The notes under the pieces: model-generated
The model's input: the letters and a program-made list of their open reading frames with translations, nothing else
Database searches by the model: none
What the model was told of the DNA's origin: nothing
Origin: Nonomuraea purpurea
GTDB lineage: Bacteria > Actinomycetota > Actinomycetes > Streptosporangiales > Streptosporangiaceae
DNA length: 64,000 nt
Assembly (NCBI RefSeq): GCF_042650645.1
Contig: NZ_JBHSBI010000008.1
Location: 124,001-188,000 of the forward strand
Direction: 5' to 3'
Position numbers and translations under genes: made by a program
Part shown: piece by piece, positions 44,150 through 51,649 of the stretch
How the letters are laid out: every line of letters begins with the position of its first letter
Position numbering within the stretch: the first letter of the stretch is position 1

Positions 44150-45003
44150 TGGCGACGATCACTCAGGGCGCCAAACGCAGCCGCGCCGTGCGGGCCAACC
44201 TCATCGCCCTGCCGATCCTGCTGGTCATCGGGCTCGTGTGGGTCTATCCGTTCCTGTGGACGATCTCGGCCGCGTTCAAGACCCAGACCGGGATGTTCAC
44301 CAGCGGCGCGAGCCTCGTGCCCGACCAGTGGAACTTCGACAACTTCGTCCGGGCCTGGGTCAACGCCGGGTTCTCCGGATACTTCTTCAACACGGTGCTC
44401 TACTCGGCCGCCTCGACCCTCGTCGAGCTGATCAAGGCGGCGCTGTGCGGCTACGTGCTGGCCAGGTACGACTTCCCCGGCCGCACCCTGCTCTACCGGA
44501 TGATCGTGGGGACCCTGTTCATCCCGGTCGCCTCGATCATCGTCCCGCAGTTCGTGCTGATCGAGAACCTCGGCCTGCTGAACACCCGGGCCGGGGTCAT
44601 CCTGGCCATGTCCGGCGGCGCCGGCGCGCTCTACGTGCTGCTGTTCGTCGGGTTCTTCTCCAGCGTCCCGTCCGACCTGTTCGAGGCGGCCAAGCTCGAC
44701 GGGGCCGGCTTCCTCAAGACGTTCCAGCTCATCCTCCCGCTGGCCAAACCGGTCATCGCGGTGGTGGTCATCTTCCAGTTCATCAGCAGCTGGAACGAGT
44801 TCAACATCCCGCTGGTGTTCACACTCGGCCAGCCCGACCTGCAGAACCTCGCCGTCGGGATGCTGTCCTTCCAGGGCGAGCACGCCACCGACTGGACCGG
44901 GTTCGCCGCGGGGATGACGATCTCGTTCCTGCCGATGCTGATGATCTTCCTGTTCTTCCAGAACTACTTCACGCGCGGCCTGGCCGGCGCCACGAAGGGG
45001 TGA
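44149..45003 (+). CDS. Sugar ABC transporter permease, MalG-like
   Basis: 284 residues, six helices, EAA loop SDLFEAAKLDGAGFLKTFQLILPL. It overlaps the upstream stop (TGATG) and the downstream GTG (GTGA). No ATPase gene is present in the locus. Actinobacterial CUT1 systems often share one MsiK-type ATPase encoded elsewhere, which probably applies here. Confidence 0.95.
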   Translation: MATITQGAKRSRAVRANLIALPILLVIGLVWVYPFLWTISAAFKTQTGMFTSGASLVPDQWNFDNFVRAWVNAGFSGYFFNTVLYSAASTLVELIKAALCGYVLARYDFPGRTLLYRMIVGTLFIPVASIIVPQFVLIENLGLLNTRAGVILAMSGGAGALYVLLFVGFFSSVPSDLFEAAKLDGAGFLKTFQLILPLAKPVIAVVVIFQFISSWNEFNIPLVFTLGQPDLQNLAVGMLSFQGEHATDWTGFAAGMTISFLPMLMIFLFFQNYFTRGLAGATKG

Positions 45004-46196
45004 CACTTCGCTTGAAGATCACCGATGGTGATCCCTCCACGGTCGGGCACGGCGCCTTCGCCTACACCTGGGACCTCGTGGGCGACCCCGCGGGGGCCGA
45101 GCGCATCGCCGGCCTCGGCGTGAGCACGGTGACGCTGCAGGCCGCCTACCACTCGGTCCGGGCCGTCACCCCGTGGCATCCGCGCCACCGCATCGTGCAC
45201 GCCGACCACGCCGCGGCCTACTTCCGGCTGCGGCCCGAGCGCTGGCGGGGGCGGCTGCGGCCGCACCCGCCGAACTGGGCCGTCCCCCACGAGGACAGGT
45301 TCGGCGCGGCGCTGGCCGCCCTGACAGCGGCAGGGCTGCGGGCCGAGGCCTGGCTGGTGCTCACGCACTCCTCGGTGCTGGGCCGCCAGGCGCCCGACCT
45401 GACGGTGCGCAACGCCTACGGCGAGTCCTACCCCTACGCGCTCTGCCCCGCCCAGCCCGCCGTCCACGACTACGCGCTCACCCTCGTGCGCGAGGTCTGC
45501 GAGCAGTACGACGTGCCCGCGCTGATGCTGGAGGCGTGCGGCTGGCTGGGCGCCGAGCACGCCAGCCACCACGAGAAGACCTCCGGCGCCTCCCTGTCCG
45601 CCTGCGGCAGGGCGCTGCTGTCCCTCTGCCTGTGCCCGGCCTGCCGGGCCGGGCTGGCCGGGCGCGGCCTGGACGTCGACGAACTGGCCCGCGACGTGCG
45701 CGCCGCCGTGGACGGGGAGCTCCAGCGGGGCGTCCCGGCAGGGACGAGTCTGGACGACGCGCTCGGCCGCGAACGCGCCAGGGCCCTGTACGATCACCGA
45801 GGCCAGGTCATCGCCGGCCTGGTCCGCGCCGTCGCCGAGCCGGCCGGCGGCCGCGAGCTGCTGCTCATGGCCACCGACGACCCGCAGGTCACCGGCCCCG
45901 ACGTGGGGATCGACCTGGCCTCCTTCGACGCGCCGGTCGACGCGTTCGTGCTCAAGTGCTGGGGCCAGGAGGAGGCGGCCCTGGCCCAGGTGAAGGCGGC
46001 GGCGGGCCGTACCGGGGTCCCCCTCGTCGCCAATCTGACCGTGCTGGAGGACGGGCACGCCCGGATCCCGGAACTGGCCGCCGACCTCGTCGCCGAGGGC
46101 GTGCGGCACCTGCGTTACTACCATGCCGGACTCGGCTCGCCCGCCCGCCTGGGCAGCGTGCGGGCGGCGGCTCGTTTGAAGGAGAGGCAATGCTGA
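45000..46196 (+). CDS. Putative TIM-barrel glycosidase-like protein, uncharacterised
   Basis: About 398 residues. It reads as an alpha/beta barrel with regularly spaced strands (VSTVTLQAAYHS, LRAEAWLVLTHSS, VPALMLEACGWLG, VDAFVLKCWGQ, VRHLRYYHAGLG). The Cys cluster LSLCLCPACRAGL could bind metal. It resembles uncharacterised bacterial proteins near sugar ABC transporters; a glycosidase or isomerase role is only inferred. The start is chosen as the GTG at 45000, coupled to the permease stop (GTGA); a TTG at 45012 is possible. A hydroxyacid dehydrogenase gene begins before its stop. Confidence 0.7.
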   Translation: MTLRLKITDGDPSTVGHGAFAYTWDLVGDPAGAERIAGLGVSTVTLQAAYHSVRAVTPWHPRHRIVHADHAAAYFRLRPERWRGRLRPHPPNWAVPHEDRFGAALAALTAAGLRAEAWLVLTHSSVLGRQAPDLTVRNAYGESYPYALCPAQPAVHDYALTLVREVCEQYDVPALMLEACGWLGAEHASHHEKTSGASLSACGRALLSLCLCPACRAGLAGRGLDVDELARDVRAAVDGELQRGVPAGTSLDDALGRERARALYDHRGQVIAGLVRAVAEPAGGRELLLMATDDPQVTGPDVGIDLASFDAPVDAFVLKCWGQEEAALAQVKAAAGRTGVPLVANLTVLEDGHARIPELAADLVAEGVRHLRYYHAGLGSPARLGSVRAAARLKERQC

Positions 46197-47176
46197 ACGG
46201 CCTGTACGTGATGGATCAGAACCGCTTCGACGACGTCTACGGCCCGCAGGCCAGGGCCGCGATCGAGCGGCACCTGGCCATCTCATCGCCCCCGCTCACC
46301 GTCGACAGGATCACCCCCGACATGCTGGCCGACCTCGACGTGCTGGTGACCGGCTGGGGGGCGCCCAAACTGGACGCCGACCTACTCGCCGCCGCGCCCA
46401 AGCTCTCGCTGGTGCTGTACGGCGCGGGCTCCATCAAGAACATGGTCACCCCGGAGATGTGGGCCAGGGGAGTGCGGGTCACCTCGGCGGCCACCGCCAA
46501 CGCCGAGCCTGTCGCCGAGTTCGCGCTCTCGCAGATCCTGTACGCGCTCAAGCACGGCTGGCGCTACGTGCTGGCCGCGCGCGCCGCCGCCGCCACCGCC
46601 CCGCGCGGGCACGAGATCGGGGCCTACGACGCGACGGTCGGGCTGGTCTCGCTCGGCGCCACGGGCCGGGCCACGGCGCGGCTGCTCGCCCATCACCACC
46701 TCGACGTGCAGGCCCACGACCCGTACGCCGACCCCGCGCAGGCCGAGGAGCTCGGCGTTCGCCTCGTCGGCCTGGAGGAGCTGTTCGCCACCTCCGACGT
46801 GGTCAGCCTGCACTCTCCGCTCACCCCGGAAACGCACCGCCTGGTCGGCGCGAAACTGCTGGAGTCGATGAAGACCGACGCCACCCTGATCAACACCGCG
46901 CGCGGCGGCCTCGTCGACGAGACCGCGCTCGTGGACGTGCTCGGCCGGCGGACCGACCTGTTCGCCGTCCTCGACGTCACCGACCCGGAACCGCCCGTCG
47001 CGGGGTCGCCGCTGTTCACGATGCCCAACATCGTCGTCACCCCGCACGTGGCGGGCAGCCTGGGCCACGAGCGGCGCCGCCACGGGCAGGCGATGGCCGA
47101 AGAGCTCGCGCGTTACGTCGCGGGGGAGCCGCTGCTGTACGAGCTCGCCGAGTCCGCTCTGGCGAGGAGGGCGTGA
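46190..47176 (+). CDS. D-2-hydroxyacid dehydrogenase (NAD-dependent), first copy
   Basis: 328 residues. Rossmann glycine motif GLVSLGATGRATARLL, catalytic Arg in INTARGGLVDE, the Glu in DPEPP and the His in VTPHVAGS complete the active-site trio of the D-isomer-specific family. AAGGAGAGGCA precedes the ATG, which overlaps the previous stop. Likely role: oxidation or reduction of a sugar-acid intermediate. It is followed, with a GTGA overlap, by a second enzyme of the same family. Confidence 0.92.
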   Translation: MLNGLYVMDQNRFDDVYGPQARAAIERHLAISSPPLTVDRITPDMLADLDVLVTGWGAPKLDADLLAAAPKLSLVLYGAGSIKNMVTPEMWARGVRVTSAATANAEPVAEFALSQILYALKHGWRYVLAARAAAATAPRGHEIGAYDATVGLVSLGATGRATARLLAHHHLDVQAHDPYADPAQAEELGVRLVGLEELFATSDVVSLHSPLTPETHRLVGAKLLESMKTDATLINTARGGLVDETALVDVLGRRTDLFAVLDVTDPEPPVAGSPLFTMPNIVVTPHVAGSLGHERRRHGQAMAEELARYVAGEPLLYELAESALARRA

Positions 47177-48144
47177 AAAAGCTCACCCTGGTGCTGCTGC
47201 CCCCGCACGATCCTGACACCGACGGCTGGCGGGATCGGCTGGAGCGGGCGGTGCCGGAGCTCGTCGTGCGCCGGCCGCGGACCCGGCAGGAGGCGGCGCA
47301 CGCGCTGGAGGAGGCCGACGCCGCCTACGGCACGCTCCCCGCCGACCTGCTGGAGCACGCCGGGCGGCTGCGCTGGCTGCAGGCTCCGCAGGCCGGGCCG
47401 CCTCCGGGGTTCTACCATCCGGCCTTGGTCGCGCACCCCGTGCGGGTCACCAACATGCGTGACACCTACACCGACCACGTGGCCGCGCACACGCTGGCGC
47501 TCGTGCTCGCGCTGGCCAGGGGCCTGCCCAGGTACGTCCGCGACCAGGCGGGCGCGCGCTGGGAGCCCGACTGGGACCCCGGCTCGGTGCTCTCCCTGGG
47601 CGAGGCCGGCGCCCTGGTGGTGGGGGTGGGCGCGGTCGGGGCCGAGGTCGGCAGGCTGCTGGCGGCCTTCGGCACCCGGGTGGTGGGCGTGGACGCCCGG
47701 CGCGGCGGCCCCGTGCCCGGCTTCGCCGAGGTGCTGCCCGCCGACGCCCTCGACCGGCTGCTTCCCGAAGCGGACCTGGTCATCCTGACGGTTCCGCACA
47801 CCCCCGCCACCGAGGGCCTGCTGGACGCGCGGAGGCTGGCGCTGGCCAAGCCGGGGGCCTACGTCGTCAACATCGGCCGAGGGCCCACCGTCCGGCTCGA
47901 CGCCCTGGCCGCCGCCCTGGCCGAGGGGCGGCTGGCCGGGGCGGCCCTGGACGTCTTCGAGACCGAACCGCTGCCCGCCGATCACCCGCTCTGGGGGCGT
48001 CCCGACGTGCTCATCACCCCGCACGTCGCGGGCGTCGGGCCGCACGCCGAGGAGCGGCGCTTCGCCGTGTTGCTGGAGAACGCCCGGCGCTTCGTGGGCG
48101 GGCAAGAACTGATCAATCTGGTGGACAAGTCGGAATGGTACTGA
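47173..48144 (+). CDS. D-2-hydroxyacid dehydrogenase (NAD-dependent), second copy
   Basis: 323 residues. Glycine motif VVGVGAVGAEVGRLL, catalytic Arg in VNIGRGPTVRL, Glu in FETEPLP, His in ITPHVAGVG. The GTG at 47173 has GGCGAGGAGG upstream and is coupled to the first copy. The two copies are divergent in sequence, so they probably act on different substrates or in opposite directions in one pathway. Confidence 0.92.
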   Translation: MKKLTLVLLPPHDPDTDGWRDRLERAVPELVVRRPRTRQEAAHALEEADAAYGTLPADLLEHAGRLRWLQAPQAGPPPGFYHPALVAHPVRVTNMRDTYTDHVAAHTLALVLALARGLPRYVRDQAGARWEPDWDPGSVLSLGEAGALVVGVGAVGAEVGRLLAAFGTRVVGVDARRGGPVPGFAEVLPADALDRLLPEADLVILTVPHTPATEGLLDARRLALAKPGAYVVNIGRGPTVRLDALAAALAEGRLAGAALDVFETEPLPADHPLWGRPDVLITPHVAGVGPHAEERRFAVLLENARRFVGGQELINLVDKSEWY

Positions 48145-48146
48145 GC

Positions 48147-49307
48147 ATGAGCGAACTCTCGGATCGGGATGCCCGCCACGTGAACCGGATAGCACACGTC
48201 GAGACCTTCACCGTCGCCCTGCCCTCGCTACGCGACTTCTCCGTCGCGGGCGGAGCCGTCGTCCAGGGCGGCCGCCCGGCCATCAGGGTCCTGGTGAAGG
48301 TCACGGCCGACGACGGCGCCACCGGGTGGGGCGAGGCCACCCCGATCCCCTCCTGGACGTACGAAACCACCGAGTCCATCGTCTCCACCATCGAGGGATA
48401 CCTGGCCCCGGCGGCCGTCGGCCGTCCCCTGTGGGACCTCGACGGGCTCTGCCGCACCTTCGACCGCACCATCAGCAAGGGTTTCTCGATCGGCATGCCG
48501 CTGGCCCGCGCGGCGGTCGACGTGGCCTGCCACGACGCCTTCGCCCGCAGCCTGGACCTGCCCCTGGGCGAATTGTGGGGCCGGCGCCGGCGCGACACCA
48601 TCGACCTGGCCTGGATCGTGGCCACCGAATCGGCGGAGGTGGCCGCCGACTCCGTGGCCGAGGGCCGTGCGCACGGCTACCGCCACGTCAAGGTCAAGCT
48701 CGGCCTGCACACCGAGGACGAGGACGTCGCCATCGTGACCGCCGTGCGCGCCGCCGCCCCCGACGCCGTGCTCTGGGTGGACGCCAACCAGGGCTACACG
48801 GCCGCCGCCGCGCTCAGGGTGGCCGGGCGCCTGGCCGACCTGGACGTCGCCGTCTTCGAGCAGCCGCTGCCGTCCAACGACGTCGCCGGCCTGCGCCGCC
48901 TGCGTGACGCCAGCCCCATCCCGGTCGCCGTGGACGAGAGCCTGCGCCACCCGAGCGACCTGGCGACGTTCGTCCGGCTCGACGCCATCGACGTCGCCGT
49001 CGCCAAGGTGCAGCGCTGCGGCGGCCTGACCCTGGCCCTGCGCCAGTGCCAGCTAGCCGAGGACTGCGGCCTGGCGATCATGGGCTCGGGGCTCACCGAG
49101 TCCGACGTCGGACTGGCTGCCTCGCTGCACCTGTTCGCCGCGTTCGGCGTGGACACGCCGGTCGACCTCAACGGCCGGCAGTTCATCACCAGCCCCTACA
49201 CCACGGATCCGGTCATCACCGTCGCCGACGGCGTCGCCCACGTGCCCACCGGCCCCGGCCTGGGGATCGGCGTGGACGAGGACGCGGTCCGCGCACTGGC
49301 TCTCTGA
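48147..49307 (+). CDS. Enolase-superfamily enzyme, muconate-cycloisomerase (MLE) subgroup
   Basis: About 386 residues. The N-terminal capping domain is followed by the barrel with the catalytic pattern of the MLE subgroup. KxK appears in RHVKVKLG, metal ligands in WVDANQGY, FEQPLPS and VDESLRHP, and the second Lys in VAKVQRCGG. MLE-type enzymes include cycloisomerases, dipeptide epimerases and o-succinylbenzoate synthases. In this sugar operon a racemase, dehydratase or cycloisomerase role is inferred. The start is uncertain: ATG 48147 is used, ATG 48135 overlaps the previous stop, and a GTG at 48180 starts nearer the fold. It is the last gene of the operon. Confidence 0.88.
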   Translation: MSELSDRDARHVNRIAHVETFTVALPSLRDFSVAGGAVVQGGRPAIRVLVKVTADDGATGWGEATPIPSWTYETTESIVSTIEGYLAPAAVGRPLWDLDGLCRTFDRTISKGFSIGMPLARAAVDVACHDAFARSLDLPLGELWGRRRRDTIDLAWIVATESAEVAADSVAEGRAHGYRHVKVKLGLHTEDEDVAIVTAVRAAAPDAVLWVDANQGYTAAAALRVAGRLADLDVAVFEQPLPSNDVAGLRRLRDASPIPVAVDESLRHPSDLATFVRLDAIDVAVAKVQRCGGLTLALRQCQLAEDCGLAIMGSGLTESDVGLAASLHLFAAFGVDTPVDLNGRQFITSPYTTDPVITVADGVAHVPTGPGLGIGVDEDAVRALAL

Positions 49308-49584
49308 GCGGCCGGAGTATCAGGACCGGGCGACCTCGGCCCTGCGCTGCCGGAGGAACGCGCGCGTCTCCTCGATGAAGTCCCGCCGCCTCCTGGCGCA
49401 GCCGCAGCCGGTGGAGAAACTTGACGAAGACACCCAAGGAGGTGTTGGCCCTGCCCGTCTGAGGCTCCTCGCCTTGATCAAGCACCGGTCAGCTAGGGTC
49501 ACGGCTGAGCGGGGGCGTATGGTGCAAGACCGTCGCCGAACGGTGTCTTGCCCGGAGAACCATCCCACCATTGAATGGGGACTT

Positions 49585-49950
49585 ATGTTGCTCCGCAGCC
49601 CCAGGTCCCACAAGGGCCCCCGCTCCACCGAGATCCTGATCGGGATCGGGTTCTTCGTGGCGATCGCCGCGTGCGCGATCACCGCACTGCTGGTCCCGGC
49701 CGCCCAACTCGAGACGCGGTTCGCCGTCATGGGGGTGGTCGGCTGCCTGTACGCCGTGGTCGCGGCCGACCTGTGGGCCGCCGCGGTGATGGGCGTCCTG
49801 ACCTGGATGCTGGCCACCGGCTTCCTCGTTCACCCCGCCGGCGAGCTCACCGTGACCGGCGGCTCCGACGCGATCCGCCTCATCGCCATCGTGGGCATCT
49901 CCCTGGCCGGCGGGCTCTACGGCATCTCCCGCCGCCGCCGCGCGGACTAG
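49585..49950 (+). CDS. Small membrane protein, possibly DUF4118-like
   Basis: About 121 residues with four hydrophobic segments (EILIGIGFFVAIAACAITALLV, MGVVGCLYAVVAADLWAAAVMGV, WMLATGFLV, LIAIVGISLAGGLYGI). The pattern of short, closely packed helices resembles the DUF4118/KdpD-type membrane module, but without kinase domains. The ATG at 49585 has a GGGG run upstream and starts just before the first helix; upstream codons look non-coding. It is a single gene with no clear operon partner. Confidence 0.6.
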   Translation: MLLRSPRSHKGPRSTEILIGIGFFVAIAACAITALLVPAAQLETRFAVMGVVGCLYAVVAADLWAAAVMGVLTWMLATGFLVHPAGELTVTGGSDAIRLIAIVGISLAGGLYGISRRRRAD

Positions 49951-50098
49951 TCGTCGTCGGGTTCATCCGAGGCTTCCTCAAGAAGCCCATGAAGCCCGAG
50001 GGCGTCCGCGGCGGTCATCGCCGCACCGGCTGACCGAAACGAGGCGAGCGGCCGTCACCCGAAGGGTGGCGGCCGCTCAAGGTTCTCCGGACCGGCCG

Positions 50099-50854
50099 TC
50101 ATCCGGGCCGGCGCTCGGTGGTGACGGGTGCGGGGAGCAGTTTGCCGAACGGGACGGCGCGCAGGACCCGGAGGCGTTCGGCGGCGCGGGGGTGGCCGTG
50201 GTCGGCGGCGAGCCGGTAGTAGAACCTGGCGATGTCCTGCTTGGCCGGGCCCTCCTGCTCGTAGGCCTGGCCATAGTCGAAGGACAGGTTCGCCGCGAAC
50301 TCGATCGGACGCCGATTGACCGCGAAGGCTTCGGCGTCAGGGTGACGTCGCCGGTGTGCGGCGTGGATCCAGTAGCGGGCCGCCGCGGAGTCGCCGGTCA
50401 GCACGTTGATGATCGCCAGACGGAAGGCTGCCTCGGCGTCGCCGTCGCCCGCCAGGCGGACCAGGCGCGCGGTGGTTCTGTTGGTGCGCCGCTCGGCCTC
50501 GTCGGCGGGTGTCGTGTAGAGGTCGAAGGAACCGGTGGCGTGTTCGTTCCTGGCGGCGCGCCAGCGGACCTGCCACCGCTCCACGGTGCCGAGGGCGTCC
50601 GTGGGCAGGCCGGTCTGCTCGGCGTGGCGATGACAGACCATCACGAACGAGGCGACCAGCTCCCAGTCGGGCAGGCGTTTCCGCTTGCCGTTGAGGATGT
50701 CGCTGAGGGTGCTCTCAGGCAGTTCCTTGGGGATGCCCGGCGCGCGCGACAACCGTTGCATCCGGGAATAGCTCGGCTGGCCGGCCGATTCCCGCAGCTC
50801 AATGAGCGCAGCTATGAAGGGGGAAGGGGATCCTGCCCTGAGAGTGTCAGTCAT
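50099..50854 (-). CDS. XRE-type DNA-binding protein with Sel1/TPR-like repeats
   Basis: 251 residues. The N-terminal ~85 residues carry an HTH-like segment (LIELRESAGQPSYSRMQRLS, STLSDILNGKRKRLPDWELV). The rest is helical with TPR/Sel1-like spacing (AFRLAIINVLTGDSAAARYW, FAANLSFDYGQAYEQEG, IARFYYRLAADHGHPRAAE). This layout is common in actinobacterial regulators of uncertain target. A cluster of five 10-bp direct repeats lies about 190 bp upstream. The neighbouring small genes are divergent from it. Confidence 0.8.
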   Translation of the reverse strand: MTDTLRAGSPSPFIAALIELRESAGQPSYSRMQRLSRAPGIPKELPESTLSDILNGKRKRLPDWELVASFVMVCHRHAEQTGLPTDALGTVERWQVRWRAARNEHATGSFDLYTTPADEAERRTNRTTARLVRLAGDGDAEAAFRLAIINVLTGDSAAARYWIHAAHRRRHPDAEAFAVNRRPIEFAANLSFDYGQAYEQEGPAKQDIARFYYRLAADHGHPRAAERLRVLRAVPFGKLLPAPVTTERRPG

Positions 50855-51226
50855 CGTCCTTGGGGGAGTCGCTCGCTAATCAACCAATGGCGACATATTT
50901 TCAGAAAAATTCTCGCGGTCCACGACAAATCCCAGATTCCATCTCATCCGGTTGCTGTGGTCACTTCAGATGATCTTTAGCTCATCAGCCCCAGGAGCAG
51001 CGCCGGGCGTCGATGTGGGGGCCTACCAGCGCTTATAGCCGCCTCTTTCCGGATAAATCCGGATGAAGCCGGACGATGTCGGAAGGTTGCGGAAGTTTAC
51101 GTCCCGGCGGTTCATTTCCGGTCTTGTTCGGTCCCGTCCGAGCACGTTTGGACCGCTGGCTGACGGCCCTGCCAAAGACGCATGGTTGGGCACATTCATC
51201 GCCGCTCTTCGGGAGGCCATCGCCCC
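50855..51226. other. Divergent intergenic region with phased repeats
   Basis: About 370 bp between the XRE-type gene and a small plus-strand gene. It contains five 10-bp-phased direct repeats (51049-51098, listed separately). No credible coding frame was found. Confidence 0.6.
51049..51098. repeat. Five helically phased CGGA iterons
   Basis: Five successive 10-bp units: CCGGATAAAT, CCGGATGAAG, CCGGACGATG, TCGGAAGGTT and GCGGAAGTTT. The CGGA core is constant and repeats once per DNA helical turn. The units become less similar toward the right end. This looks like a multi-site operator for a regulator that binds one face of the DNA; the adjacent XRE-type protein is a candidate. Confidence 0.6.
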
Positions 51227-51418
51227 ATGCCGTTACTCACGGCCCGTCCGTCAAGCATCGTGTACCGCGCCGACGCTGCCTGCCTGGCAGACGAGCACCT
51301 GCTGGTCACGCTCTTGACGACCTGGGTGCTCGCGACGGGACGCACACCGCCCGCCCTGCGCCCCGGCGACCTCACCCCCGAAGAGCTCATCGACTTCTGG
51401 GCCGACGACCGGATCTGA
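51227..51418 (+). CDS. Small hypothetical protein (63 aa)
   Basis: 63 residues, starting at the ATG at 51227 with GGGAGG upstream. It has an acidic C-terminus (DLTPEELIDFWADDRI) and a helical centre (DEHLLVTLLTTWVLATG). There is no signal peptide. No family was recognised. It is followed after 13 bp by a small membrane-protein gene, and the pair is probably one operon. Confidence 0.6.
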   Translation: MPLLTARPSSIVYRADAACLADEHLLVTLLTTWVLATGRTPPALRPGDLTPEELIDFWADDRI

Positions 51419-51431
51419 AAGAAGAGGACCC

Positions 51432-51608
51432 ATGTTCACCACGCACCAACTGCTCACGCTCACCCTCACGATCATGATCGCCGCGATCACCTGCGCGCTC
51501 GTCCTGGCCACCGGCGCGGAGTGGCCGTACGCACTGCTCAGCGGCGGCGGCGCGGGCGGAGCGACACTGGCGGCCCTGCCCAAGCTGCTGAACAGGCGCG
51601 ACTCGTGA
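51432..51608 (+). CDS. Small membrane protein (58 aa)
   Basis: 58 residues. One clear transmembrane helix (LLTLTLTIMIAAITCALVLA) and a second Gly/Ala-rich weakly hydrophobic segment (LLSGGGAGGATLAALPKLL) suggest a hairpin in the membrane with a short basic end (LNRRDS). AGAGGA precedes the ATG. It is too short for routine gene calling but its start, codon use and position behind the 63-aa gene are coherent. Function unknown. Confidence 0.6.
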   Translation: MFTTHQLLTLTLTIMIAAITCALVLATGAEWPYALLSGGGAGGATLAALPKLLNRRDS

Positions 51609-51649
51609 CAGCGAGCGGCCCCGGGCCACTGGACCCGGGGCGCCCGGAA

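Noticed and set aside
41998..45003. A 1001-codon plus-strand frame ending in the MalG-like permease
   Set aside because: Only 44149-45003 is the permease. The upstream part overlaps the binding protein and first permease in a wrong frame.
49320..49440. A minus-strand tail reading RRRDFIEETRAFLRQRRAE
   Set aside because: It looks protein-like but has no start with a ribosome site. The frame continues into low-quality sequence antisense to the small membrane protein. It may be a gene remnant, but I cannot support it.
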